The notes beneath the pieces are model-generated. The model saw nothing but the letters and a program-made list of their open reading frames with translations, was not told the origin of the DNA and searched no databases. From the NCBI GenBank assembly GCA_003244045.1, contig QHBU01000046.1, positions 1 to 47,822 on the forward strand: 47,822 bases of DNA. Reading direction: 5' to 3'. Source of the stretch: Candidatus Aeolococcus gillhamiae (GTDB lineage: Bacteria > Chloroflexota > Dormibacteria > Aeolococcales > Aeolococcaceae). The translations under genes and the position numbers were made by a program. How positions within the stretch are numbered: the stretch's first letter is position 1; every line of letters begins with the position of its first letter. Positions 36,973 to 44,112 of this stretch are shown piece after piece.

Positions 36973-37896
36973 ATGTCCAGGGTTGCGAGCCGCGGCGCGG
37001 TCTCTGCGCAGTCCAGTGTACGGGCCACCGGCGCTGAACTGCTCTCGCGCGCGCAGATGCGCATCGCAAAATCGCGCAACATTGAGCACTGGCAAGCGGG
37101 TCTGGCGCGCTGGGATGCGGAGGTGCTGCTCGCCCATGTCCTGGGCGTCGACGCGGAGGATGACGAGGTCCTGCGCGACAGCGCTGTGTCGCCCTCGCAG
37201 CAGCGTCGCTTCGACGCCATGGTGCAGCGCCGTCTGACGGGCGAGCCGGTCAACTACATCACCGGGCACTTCCGTTTCGCCGGGCTCGACCTGGTGGTGC
37301 GCCCCGGCGTGTTCTCGCCGCGGGCGTCGAGCGAGCTGGCGGTGGACCTTGCTGTTGCTCGCCTGCGCCGGCGTCGGGGACGGCGCATCGCGGTCGACGT
37401 GGCCACCGGGAACGGCGCCATCGCGCTGGCGATTGGCGCGGCGGTGACGGCGGCCGAGGTGTGGGGTATCGACATCTCGGCGGAGGCGGCGCGCCTCGGA
37501 CGTCTCAATGCACGACGCCTGGACCTTGACAACGTGCACTTCGCGACCGGCGACATGCTGGCCGGGTTGCCTGCAGCGCTCCGCGGCGCGGTCCAGGTGC
37601 TCACCATCCATCCGCCCTACGTCGCGCGCGACGAGGTGCGAACGTTGCCGGTGGAGATTCGCCGCTTCGAGCCTCGCCACACCCTCACCGATGGTTCGGA
37701 CGACGGACTCGGGCTGGTCCGGCGACTCGCGGACGACGCTCCCGGCTGGCTGCGCCCCGGCGGCCATGTGCTCGTGGAGATCGCTCCATACCTCGCCAGG
37801 GAGACCGCGACAGCGCTGCGACGCGGTGGCCTGCGCGATGTCCGTTCCCATCGCGACAGCCTCGGGGTCACGCGCGTGGTGATCGGGCAGTTGTGA
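36973..37896 (+). CDS. PrmC/HemK-like methyltransferase with HPPY in place of NPPY
   Basis: 307 residues. The N-terminal helical domain (GAELLSRAQMRIAKSRNIEH, RWDAEVLLAHVLGVD) and RRLTGEPVNYITGHFRFAGL are PrmC-like. The SAM-binding domain has VDVATGNGAIALAIGAAV. PrmC uses NPPY to bind the glutamine of release factors; here the aligned residues are HPPY (H213) in LTIHPPYVARDEV. The substrate may therefore differ. The ATG at 36973 is preferred over 36964 because of its leaderless-type TACCAT. It ends in a GTGA overlap with the esterase gene. Confidence 0.8.
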   Translation: MSRVASRGAVSAQSSVRATGAELLSRAQMRIAKSRNIEHWQAGLARWDAEVLLAHVLGVDAEDDEVLRDSAVSPSQQRRFDAMVQRRLTGEPVNYITGHFRFAGLDLVVRPGVFSPRASSELAVDLAVARLRRRRGRRIAVDVATGNGAIALAIGAAVTAAEVWGIDISAEAARLGRLNARRLDLDNVHFATGDMLAGLPAALRGAVQVLTIHPPYVARDEVRTLPVEIRRFEPRHTLTDGSDDGLGLVRRLADDAPGWLRPGGHVLVEIAPYLARETATALRRGGLRDVRSHRDSLGVTRVVIGQL

Positions 37897-38942
37897 ACGA
37901 GTCTGCGTCGCCTGCTGTCGGACCGCCGTGGCACCGTCCGCTGCGCGGTCGGCTCGACGAGCTGGCCATCGACAGCGTGGCTCTGCGTGGCAATCCCCTC
38001 AACGACCCCAGCGTGCGACCGCTGTGGGTGTACTCGCCTCCCGGAGAAGTGACGAGCATCGAGCTTCCGGTGATTTACCTGATCCAGGGCTTCACCGGCC
38101 AGCTCGACATGTGGCGCAATCGCAGCAGCCAACGGCTCACCGCGATCGAGCTCATCGACGAGCTGTTCAGCGATCCGAGCGTGCCGCCGTGTCGCGTCGC
38201 CATGATCGACTGCTGGACGTCGCTGGGGGGAAGCCAGTTCCTCGACTCGCCTGCGACCGGTCGGTATCACACGTACCTCTGCGAGGAGGCGATCCCCTTC
38301 GTTGATGCCCACTATTCCACGCGCGCGCATCGTGATCACCGGGCGATCAGCGGCAAGTCGAGCGGCGGTTACGGCGCGATGATCACCCCGATGTTGCGGC
38401 CGGACCTGTTCGGGGGCCTGGCGTCGCATGCCGGCGATGCTCTCTTCGAGCTGTGCTATTGGCGCGATGTGCCGGAGGTGGTGCGCGCCCTGCGCGAGCA
38501 GTACGGCGGCTCTTACGAGGGATTCTTCGCCGACCTGCGAGGCCGAATGCCGTGGAGCAGGAAGGAGGACGGCGTGCTGCTCAACATGTGGGCCATGGCC
38601 GCCGCGTACTCGGCGGATGATGACGGCACGGTCAGGCTTCCCTTTGACGCATCGACCGGGCAGATGATCCCCGAGGTGTGGGAACGCTGGCTGGCGTGGG
38701 ATCCGGTGCGCATGGTGCCGCGCTACGCCGACGCTCTGCGCTCGTTGGCGGCGATCTACATCGACGCAGGGACGCGCGACGAGTTCTTCCTCGACCTCGG
38801 CGCCACCGCCTTTCGCAACGCACTGGGCGAGATCGGCATAGCTGAAATGCACTTCGAGCTCTTCGACGCCGGCCACATGTCCATCGAGTATCGCTACCCG
38901 GTGGCCATGCGCTACCTCGCGGAGCGCATCAGCGGCTCCTGA
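37893..38942 (+). CDS. Alpha/beta-hydrolase, esterase D / enterochelin-esterase-like
   Basis: 349 residues. The nucleophile is S156 in ISGKSSGGYGAM; ELPVIYLIQGFTGQLDMW and the terminal FDAGHMSIEYRYP carrying the catalytic His are typical of the esterase D fold. No signal peptide is seen, so it is probably cytoplasmic. Substrate unknown. The GTG start overlaps the PrmC-like stop by four bases, linking expression of the two. Confidence 0.87.
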   Translation: MNESASPAVGPPWHRPLRGRLDELAIDSVALRGNPLNDPSVRPLWVYSPPGEVTSIELPVIYLIQGFTGQLDMWRNRSSQRLTAIELIDELFSDPSVPPCRVAMIDCWTSLGGSQFLDSPATGRYHTYLCEEAIPFVDAHYSTRAHRDHRAISGKSSGGYGAMITPMLRPDLFGGLASHAGDALFELCYWRDVPEVVRALREQYGGSYEGFFADLRGRMPWSRKEDGVLLNMWAMAAAYSADDDGTVRLPFDASTGQMIPEVWERWLAWDPVRMVPRYADALRSLAAIYIDAGTRDEFFLDLGATAFRNALGEIGIAEMHFELFDAGHMSIEYRYPVAMRYLAERISGS

Positions 38943-38945
38943 GGG

Positions 38946-39383
38946 TCAGCGCCGGGCCGGGACCCCGTACTCGGCGGGCACCGGTTGCTCGGCGCCGCGA
39001 GCCGGTCCGCTCGGCACCCGAACGATGGCTGGCGTGACCTCGGTGTCCGGCGGCGAGGGCTGTTCCGGCGGGGATCCGGGTCCGCGGCGGTCGTCGGGCC
39101 CGTCGTCTTTGTCGCGCTCGTCTGAGCTGGCGGCCGTGAGGTAGAAGGCCGACAGCGATCCCAGAAATACCGACAGCACAAGGGCCATGGGGATGGTCAG
39201 GGCAAGGTCCACCTTGCCCTGGACGCCGATGAACGCGAGGACGACAAAGGTGACCACAAGCGTGGATGCGGGCACGACCCACACCCAGAGCGTGCGGCCT
39301 TCGCGATCGGCACCGAGCTTGCGCTCCAACGTTCGCAGCGCCGGCGGAAGCCAGCCGAAGACGCCGCGCCGCGGTTCGTTCAC
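38946..39383 (-). CDS. Two-helix membrane protein of unknown function
   Basis: 145 residues. Membrane segments lie at about 32-54 (LWVWVVPASTLVVTFVVLAF) and 61-84 (IPMALVLSVFLGSLSAFYLT); a charged, Pro-rich C-terminal tail (SSDERDKDDGPDDRRGPG...) follows. No known family is recognised. The GTG start at 39381-39383 is chosen for the TACGAT 6 bases upstream; the longer frame to 39482 is less likely. It converges tightly on the esterase gene. Confidence 0.7.
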   Translation of the reverse strand: MNEPRRGVFGWLPPALRTLERKLGADREGRTLWVWVVPASTLVVTFVVLAFIGVQGKVDLALTIPMALVLSVFLGSLSAFYLTAASSDERDKDDGPDDRRGPGSPPEQPSPPDTEVTPAIVRVPSGPARGAEQPVPAEYGVPARR

Positions 39384-39389
39384 GCCGTC

Positions 39390-39395
39390 ATCGTA
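39390..39395 (-). promoter_or_regulatory. Putative -10 element (TACGAT) of the two-helix membrane protein gene
   Basis: TACGAT on the minus strand, 6 bases before the GTG start; no Shine-Dalgarno. Confidence 0.5.
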
Positions 39396-39502
39396 ACGGC
39401 GCGTTGACACAGAGGCGAGGGGAGGCCCGGGCTGGTGCTGGGCCCGGGAGGCTGGCGGAGGCCACCGCCACGGGCGAACCACGGCACCTTGCGATACTGA
39501 TC

Positions 39503-39928
39503 ATGATGGCGCTGGTGGAGACGCAAACCGAACGGCATCTGCTTCGCGCGCGGGACTTCATCGATGCGCATTACCGTGAACCGATCAACGTGGCCATCGT
39601 TGCGCGCGCCGCGCATCGATCCCCCGCGCACTTCACGCGCCAGTTCCGTAACGCCTTTGGGGAAACACCGCACTAGTATCTGCTGACGCGACGGATGGAG
39701 CGCGCCGCAGCGCTGCTGCGCAACACCGACTACAACGTTGCGCAGGTCTGCGTTACGGTCGGGTTGTCGAGTGTTGGCTCGTTCACTACGGCCTTTCGCC
39801 GCTCGTTTGGGGAGAGCCCGACGCACTATCGCGAGCATTTCCCGTCACCCTTTGCGCAGGCGATGATGCCGACCTGTATCTACGAGGCGGTGAGCCGCCC
39901 GCGATCGAGCAGGAATCGAGAAGACTGA
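39503..39928 (+). pseudogene. AraC-family regulator interrupted by an in-frame amber codon
   Basis: The frame from ATG 39503 encodes a bare AraC DNA-binding domain. First half: ARDFIDAHYREPINVAIVAR, then FTRQFRNAFGETPH. A TAG follows at 39674-39676, then the same frame continues YLLTRRMERAAALLRNTDYN and FTTAFRRSFGESPTHYREHF to a stop at 39926-39928. Intact relatives have Gln at this position (TPHQYLLTRRM), so CAG to TAG is a single change. Read through, it is 141 residues. It lies directly upstream of a VOC gene, a common regulator/target arrangement. Either a true nonsense mutation, a sequencing error or amber suppression would explain it. Confidence 0.85.
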
Positions 39929-39990
39929 GGCCACTAGGGTCGCTAGGATGAACTCGTAGGTGAGCCACCTCGGCGCGCCGCCACAGAGGG

Positions 39991-40410
39991 ATGAATACTA
40001 TGTCTGTACAGGTAAGCCACGCCACACTCTGGGTCCGGAACCACGATGAGGCGCTCGCGTTCTTTGACAAATTGGGGTTCGCGGTGCGTGAAGACGTCAA
40101 GAACGGCGACTACCGCTGGCTCGCGGTGACTTCGTTCAGCCAGCCGGATCTTGCGATCGTGTTGGCGGTCCCCGGGCATCCAATGGACGAAGAGACAGCC
40201 GCGCATGTCAAGTCCGCGGTTGCCAAGGGCATGTTGAGCTCGATCGTCCTTTCAACGGATGACTGCTTCGCGACGTACGAGGACCTGAAGGCGAAGGGAA
40301 TTGAATTCACGCGTCCCGCCGCCGAGCGCCCGTACGGTGTCGACGCAGCGTTCCGCGACCCGTCGGGCAACGAGTTCCGCCTGCTGCAAGCCGCTGGGGC
40401 TCCGGCATAG
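39991..40410 (+). CDS. VOC-superfamily (glyoxalase/bleomycin-resistance-like) protein
   Basis: 139 residues in two beta-alpha-beta-beta-beta halves: VSHATLWVRNHDEALAFFDK and LGFAVREDVKNGDYRWLAVT, then STDDCFATYEDLKAKGIEFT and FRDPSGNEFRLLQA with the usual metal Glu at the end. The family includes glyoxalase I, dioxygenases and resistance proteins; substrate unknown. It follows the broken AraC gene by 62 bases and was probably its target. Confidence 0.88.
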   Translation: MNTMSVQVSHATLWVRNHDEALAFFDKLGFAVREDVKNGDYRWLAVTSFSQPDLAIVLAVPGHPMDEETAAHVKSAVAKGMLSSIVLSTDDCFATYEDLKAKGIEFTRPAAERPYGVDAAFRDPSGNEFRLLQAAGAPA

Positions 40411-40465
40411 CGTGCACGGGAGGCCGTCTCCGTGCGCAACCGGAAGCTAAATCAGAACCGGTGCG

Positions 40466-40894
40466 CTAGCGACCCACCTGTGGCGAGCGTTCGACGCCGT
40501 CGATGAGCTGACCCAGGAGCCGGATGAGTGTCGGATAGTCGTCTGCAGGCAGCGCGGTAGCAACTGCTTCCCGAACGGTCGCGACGCGCGCCCCCGCGTC
40601 CGCATGCGCTGACAGCCCGGCCGGGGTCAACGCCAGCGCTCCGTCCCGACCGTCGACCACGAACTCGCGGTCGCGCAGTTGATCCACGGCACTCGCGGCC
40701 CCCGCGAAATTGTCGAGCGCGCGGAGGATCTCAGCCTCCGGCCGAGGAGCACGCGCCAGCGATTCCAGCACCTGCCACTGCCGTCGGGTGATGGCCAACC
40801 CAGCGAGCGCGTCCTCGAACGCCTGCCTGAGGCAAGCGTCCGCTCGCTTGAGCCACCAACCGATGGGGCGTCGCTCCGCCTGCTGCTCGATCAC
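40466..40894 (-). CDS. MarR-family transcriptional regulator
   Basis: 142 residues. Winged helix-turn-helix: ALAGLAITRRQWQVLESLAR, then ILRALDNFAGAASAVDQLRD, a wing with REFVVDGRDGALALTPAGLS, and flanking helices for dimerisation. The ligand is unknown. The GTG start at 40892-40894 has GGAGG only three bases upstream, and TATCAC 8 bases upstream, so translation initiation is uncertain. It converges on the VOC gene. Confidence 0.85.
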   Translation of the reverse strand: MIEQQAERRPIGWWLKRADACLRQAFEDALAGLAITRRQWQVLESLARAPRPEAEILRALDNFAGAASAVDQLRDREFVVDGRDGALALTPAGLSAHADAGARVATVREAVATALPADDYPTLIRLLGQLIDGVERSPQVGR

Positions 40895-41073
40895 GAGCCT
40901 CCGTGATACCTGATGCGCTCACCACAATACAGGTGGCACGCGAACCGCTACACAGGGCCAGACAATCGACGCGGGGCGTGCCGAGCTGAGGCCGCCTGCT
41001 GCGCTATGCGATCATCGCGGCCCCCGCCGCTCGGCGTGGCCCCCGTCAGCGCAGTCACAGAGGAGATTGCACC

Positions 41074-41580
41074 GTGCATCGTCTACCCATCGCCCCAGGG
41101 GCCTTCCTCGCGGGAGCCGCCGTTCTCGCGCTCAGCTCGTGCGGTTCCTCGAGCACCCCCTCGTCGGGAGCGGCGACAGCCGTATCGACAGCGACGCCGA
41201 CTTCGGCGGCCGCCAACGGCGGGTCGTCCTTCTGCGTCCAAGCCGCCGCGGCGGTCGCACAGCTGTCGCACACCAGCGCAGGGTTCACCCACGTCAGTCC
41301 TGGTGCCACGCCGGACGTCACCTCTCTGAAGCAACTCTTCGCCACCGCTGCCAGCGCGATCGACGCGCTGGACAGCTCGGCCCCGAGCGAGATCGCGTCC
41401 GCGTTCCACAGCCTGCGCGCCGCCTACGACACGGCCACCGCGAAGGTGCAATCAGCCACGACCATCCAGGGCGTCTCCGCGGCCCTATCCGGCATCAGTG
41501 CGGCGTCCGTCTCCACGGCGGGCACGCAGATCACAGACTACCTGAAGAACTCCTGTGGGATAGCGAAGCCCACCCCGTGA
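41074..41580 (+). CDS. Putative lipoprotein of unknown function
   Basis: 168 residues. Lipobox ALSSCG with the lipidation cysteine at residue about 23 after a hydrophobic stretch; a Ser/Thr/Ala-rich linker and a helical Ala-rich domain with two further cysteines (SSFCVQAAAAVAQLS and KNSCGIAKPTP) that could pair. No family is recognised. The GTG start at 41074 has GAGGAG eight bases upstream. It ends eight bases before the tRNA-Thr-like repeat and so sits at the edge of the accessory segment. Confidence 0.75.
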   Translation: MHRLPIAPGAFLAGAAVLALSSCGSSSTPSSGAATAVSTATPTSAAANGGSSFCVQAAAAVAQLSHTSAGFTHVSPGATPDVTSLKQLFATAASAIDALDSSAPSEIASAFHSLRAAYDTATAKVQSATTIQGVSAALSGISAASVSTAGTQITDYLKNSCGIAKPTP

Positions 41581-41587
41581 GGTAGCG

Positions 41588-41618
41588 GGAGCCGACGGTC
41601 AGGATTGAACTGACGACC
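41588..41618 (-). repeat. Partial copy of tRNA-Thr 3' half (candidate distal attachment site)
   Basis: Thirty-one bases identical to 43990-44020, covering the first two bases of CCA, the acceptor 3' strand, T-arm and variable loop. The D-arm and anticodon arm are absent, so it is not a functional tRNA. Confidence 0.85.
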
Positions 41619-41791
41619 AACCGGAAGGCACGCGGTCCGGTCACGAAACTTGGCCGCCCCGAGTAACCATTCGCTGCCGACGTCGTTGGCTGACGAGGCG
41701 GCCCGAAGCGTCTTTCTCGTTCAAGGCTAGGGCCCCTTTGTGTCGACGGCAGCGGTGCCCGTTCACACGGCAAGCTTCGCCCAGCAGTGAA

Positions 41792-42055
41792 CTACGCTTC
41801 GACGAGCATCACCAGGGATTCAGGCACCACGCCGTCATACGCCATTGCGTCGGCCATCGGCTGCGTCTGCATCGCGGCCCTGAGGGCATCCAGGTCTGCA
41901 ACGTCCATGAGCACCGCAACCCGGGTCGGGTTCTCCGGGTCGACGAACGTCCGGATGTTGGTGACGCCGAGGGGTCCGAAGACCTCTTCGCGCTTCGGAG
42001 AGGCAAGCCAGTGCTTGGTGTCCTTCACATCGTGATGGCCGATGACGGTTGGCAT
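41792..42055 (-). CDS. Small alpha/beta-barrel-like hypothetical protein (87 residues)
   Basis: MPTVIGHHDVKDTKHWLASP begins the protein; FGPLGVTNIRTFVDPENPTR and VAVLMDVADLDALRAAMQ follow, ending in VVPESLVMLVEA. The beta-alpha-beta pattern and the 'DP.NP.RV...MDVADLDAL' segment fit small ferredoxin-like dimeric barrel proteins seen in high-GC bacteria; no activity is known. ATG at 42053-42055 has GGAGA seven bases upstream. It lies inside the tRNA-Thr-bounded segment and appears intact. Confidence 0.75.
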   Translation of the reverse strand: MPTVIGHHDVKDTKHWLASPKREEVFGPLGVTNIRTFVDPENPTRVAVLMDVADLDALRAAMQTQPMADAMAYDGVVPESLVMLVEA

Positions 42056-42313
42056 AGATGTTCTCCGCTGCGTCCTGAGCCCGGCCATATCGCCGGGCTG
42101 GTGCGCGGATGGTATCCCCTCGCACCTGCTGTCGTCCGGCGCGCCCGACCACTGCCCGACTGCGGGGAGCCGGTTTCAACAACCTGGTCGATCGGAATAC
42201 GCCACGTGGCGGAGCTCAGTAAGCGATTGCCTATGGCGCAACTGCCTCTTCTCTGGCAGTCCACTCGAGAGACAAGGTGGCGGTGCTCTGTGCCCGGCCT
42301 CACCGCGTGCTCA

Positions 42314-42319
42314 TAAGAT
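42314..42319 (+). promoter_or_regulatory. Putative -10 element (TAAGAT), leaderless type
   Basis: TAAGAT 6 bases before the ATG of the following 99-residue gene; no Shine-Dalgarno. Confidence 0.5.
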
Positions 42320-42325
42320 CCCCAC

Positions 42326-42625
42326 ATGCACGCTGTGGTGAACCATCTCCACTTCAACGTCGTGATCGACCCGGCGTTATTCGTCAAAGCCCGCAACGAT
42401 CTTGAGCCGCAGATGCGGACGATTGACAAGTTCGAGAGTTTTTTCGTTGTCCAGACATCGGACAAAGACGCCTTCCTCGTGATCGTGGCCGAAAACGCGG
42501 AGACTCTCGATCAGATTGCGACCCAATTCGGCTCGCCCTGGATGCGGGCGAATGTCCTCCCTCTCCTGGCTCGTCCGCCCGAGCGTCACATCGGACCGGT
42601 TGTCACATCCACGCAGTACCCATAG
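42326..42625 (+). CDS. Small hypothetical protein, dimeric alpha/beta-barrel (ABM-like) pattern (99 residues)
   Basis: MHAVVNHLHFNVVIDPALFV starts, then FESFFVVQTSDKDAFLVIVA and the C-terminal half ETLDQIATQFGSPWMRANVL, VTSTQYP. The pattern of a short strand, helix and two strands resembles antibiotic-biosynthesis-monooxygenase-type proteins, without recognisable catalytic residues. Base composition looks less GC-rich than neighbours. The TAAGAT hexamer at the leaderless distance supports this start. Confidence 0.7.
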   Translation: MHAVVNHLHFNVVIDPALFVKARNDLEPQMRTIDKFESFFVVQTSDKDAFLVIVAENAETLDQIATQFGSPWMRANVLPLLARPPERHIGPVVTSTQYP

Positions 42626-43146
42626 CTGCAGCCATCACTACCCGGTCGCGGTACCGACCCGCCTCGCCAACCTGGTCAATGGTTGGGCCATCCCCGGTCG
42701 GAGTCAGCTGCACGTCGTGTCCGCACCATCCCGCCGGGGGGGCCTTACGGATCCGCGCGGCGGGCGCGCGGCTTTCCTTGGCCAGGCGCGCCGGAAGCGA
42801 GAAGACCGACCCGCTGGGGTCAACTCACGACGCCGCCTCCGCCCCGTCGTTGGCCGACCGGTTATGCATGCTGATCGTAGGATCCTCCTGCGGCGCCGGG
42901 GCGGCGCACCATCCACGGAGGGGCTTTTCGCGGTCATCTACGACCCCGCAATGGATCTGCCGATGGCCACCGCGACGCTCGGCGCCCATCGTGCCCGCGG
43001 CCCTTTTCATCTTCTCCTGGCTCGCGCCCGACGTAGGTACACATAGTGTCACCAATCAGGTGTGTATTTCGGCGCCGGCAAGTAGCCCACGCCCGGCTGC
43101 TCGGGACGTGGCGCGTCGCCGAGCATGGTCCGGCCGTGGGCCGAGC
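42626..43146. other. Intergenic stretch without a convincing gene
   Basis: About 520 bases inside the tRNA-Thr-bounded segment. Several frames are open, but none shows family motifs, a plausible start or biased composition. It is probably decayed sequence. Confidence 0.6.
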
Positions 43147-43683
43147 CTACGACGTCTTGGCCAGGACCATCACCGAAACGGGGTCCGCGGCCGGCATCGG
43201 CGGCACCGCTGTGCTCCACACGAGCACGGCGTTGTACACGCCGGGTGGCAGCGGGGGAGGCCCGGTCGCGGAGCAGGGTGGGATCCGTGACTCGGATCCA
43301 CCCGCTTGGAGGCAACCCGGATACGTGGTCGCAACGGAGACTGCCAGCCTGGTGGTGCCGTGCGGAATCACGTAGGCACCGGCGGCGCACTTTGCCGGCC
43401 ATGCAACGGATGGCGGGGAGTTGCCGATCGTCAGTACGACGGTGAACTCAGGTTTGCAGCCGCGCGGATTGAGGTCGAATGCACCGCCCGGATTCGAGAT
43501 CACGAGCGCGCCGGGGATAGGCGAGCCGCCCATCGCCTGCGTTGTGGTGAGCTGGATCGCGTCCGATAGTCGGTTCGGAGGCGCGATCCGCACATTCCGA
43601 ACCGGGGCCGGGCTCGCCCCTCATGCGCCCACTCCGGCGACTAGGCAGACTGTAAGAGCGAGCCGGCGGAGCCTCGTTCTCAT
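43147..43683 (-). pseudogene. Secreted protein gene with an in-frame TGA just after the signal peptide
   Basis: From the ATG at 43681-43683 the frame encodes a signal peptide (MRTRLRRLALTVCLVAGVGA), then TGA at 43621-43623, then continues in the same frame for 158 codons: GASPAPVRNVRIAPPNRLSD, GALVISNPGGAFDLNPRGCK, CKPEFTVVLTIGNSPPS, then PPLPPGVYNAVLVWSTAVPP. The mature part is a beta-rich, Pro-rich domain with four Cys. The two halves sit in one frame with nothing between but the stop, so one nonsense change explains it. The family is not recognised. It lies inside the decayed segment. Confidence 0.75.
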
Positions 43684-43829
43684 GACCACGATTGTGCACC
43701 CTGGGGTGGGCGGGTTCTGACGCACCAACTGCCTGGGCGAAGGCCGCGCGACAGCCGTTGGTAGCCGCCTGACGCGGGCCAACTCGCGCGGCTGTGTCCG
43801 AAACGTGCTCAACGATGGGTTATGAGGTT

Positions 43830-44015
43830 GTGAACAGTCGCATCACCTTCGGTGCCGAGCTGCGCTACGCAATGCACGTGCGCGGGTTGTCCCTGACCGA
43901 CGTCGCCCGCCACTCGGGCGTGGCGATGGGCGCTGACACCCGTTGTACAGGGGTAGCAGTCGCTGCATTTGAATACAAAATCAGCAACTGGAGCCGACGG
44001 TCAGGATTGAACTGA
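43830..44015 (+). pseudogene. Truncated XRE-like helix-turn-helix gene next to the attachment site
   Basis: From GTG 43830 the frame reads MNSRITFGAELRYAMHVRGL and then SLTDVARHSGVAMG, the first two helices and turn of an XRE-type HTH. After about residue 33 the homology-like sequence stops, and the frame continues through unrelated, AT-rich sequence into the tRNA. The second half of the domain is missing. Such proteins commonly accompany integrases, so this may be the residue of an element regulator. Confidence 0.6.
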
Positions 44016-44063
44016 CGACCTACCGCTTACGAGGCGGTTGCTCTACCACTGAGCTACGTCGGC
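43989..44063 (-). tRNA. tRNA-Thr (anticodon CGT)
   Basis: Full cloverleaf on the minus strand: acceptor GCCGACG / CGTCGGC, D-arm GCTC...GAGC, anticodon stem ACCGC / GCGGT with loop CTCGTAA (anticodon CGT), T-arm TCAG / CTGA core with TTCAATC loop. Discriminator U, and CCA is encoded at 43989-43991. Its 3' half is repeated at 41588-41618. Confidence 0.95.
43990..44020 (-). repeat. 31-bp direct repeat within tRNA-Thr (proximal attachment site)
   Basis: The copy belonging to the intact tRNA; identical to 41588-41618, with divergence on both sides (T against G at the left edge, T against A at the right edge). Confidence 0.85.
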
Positions 44064-44095
44064 GTGGACGCCCGGCGGCACGCCGAACAACGCAT

Positions 44096-44101
44096 ATGGT
44101 A
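44096..44101 (-). promoter_or_regulatory. Putative -10 element (TACCAT) of tRNA-Thr
   Basis: TACCAT on the minus strand, 32 bases before the tRNA 5' end, just downstream of the SMP-30 gene stop. Confidence 0.4.
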
Positions 44102-44112
44102 CCGGCGGCTGG

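Larger units (their letters stand above)
41588..44020. mobile_element. Candidate decayed integrative element at tRNA-Thr
   Basis: A 2.4-kb segment bounded by 31-bp identical direct repeats of the 3' half of tRNA-Thr (41588-41618 and 43990-44020). The intact tRNA lies at the right end with its 3' end facing the segment, which is the geometry left by tyrosine-recombinase integration into a tRNA 3' end. Contents are sparse: two small genes, a broken secreted-protein gene and a truncated HTH gene. No integrase remains in the window, so the element identity is inferred. Confidence 0.6.

Noticed and set aside
36966-37253. Upstream extension of the HAD gene
   Set aside because: It lies over the PrmC-like gene and adds low-complexity Ser/Arg sequence before the HAD motif.
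41588-41618. A second tRNA-Thr gene
   Set aside because: Only the T-arm, variable loop and acceptor 3' strand are present; the D-arm and anticodon arm are missing.
42704-42937. 77-codon Arg-rich minus frame
   Set aside because: No start signal, no motif, and composition typical of a random GC-rich frame.
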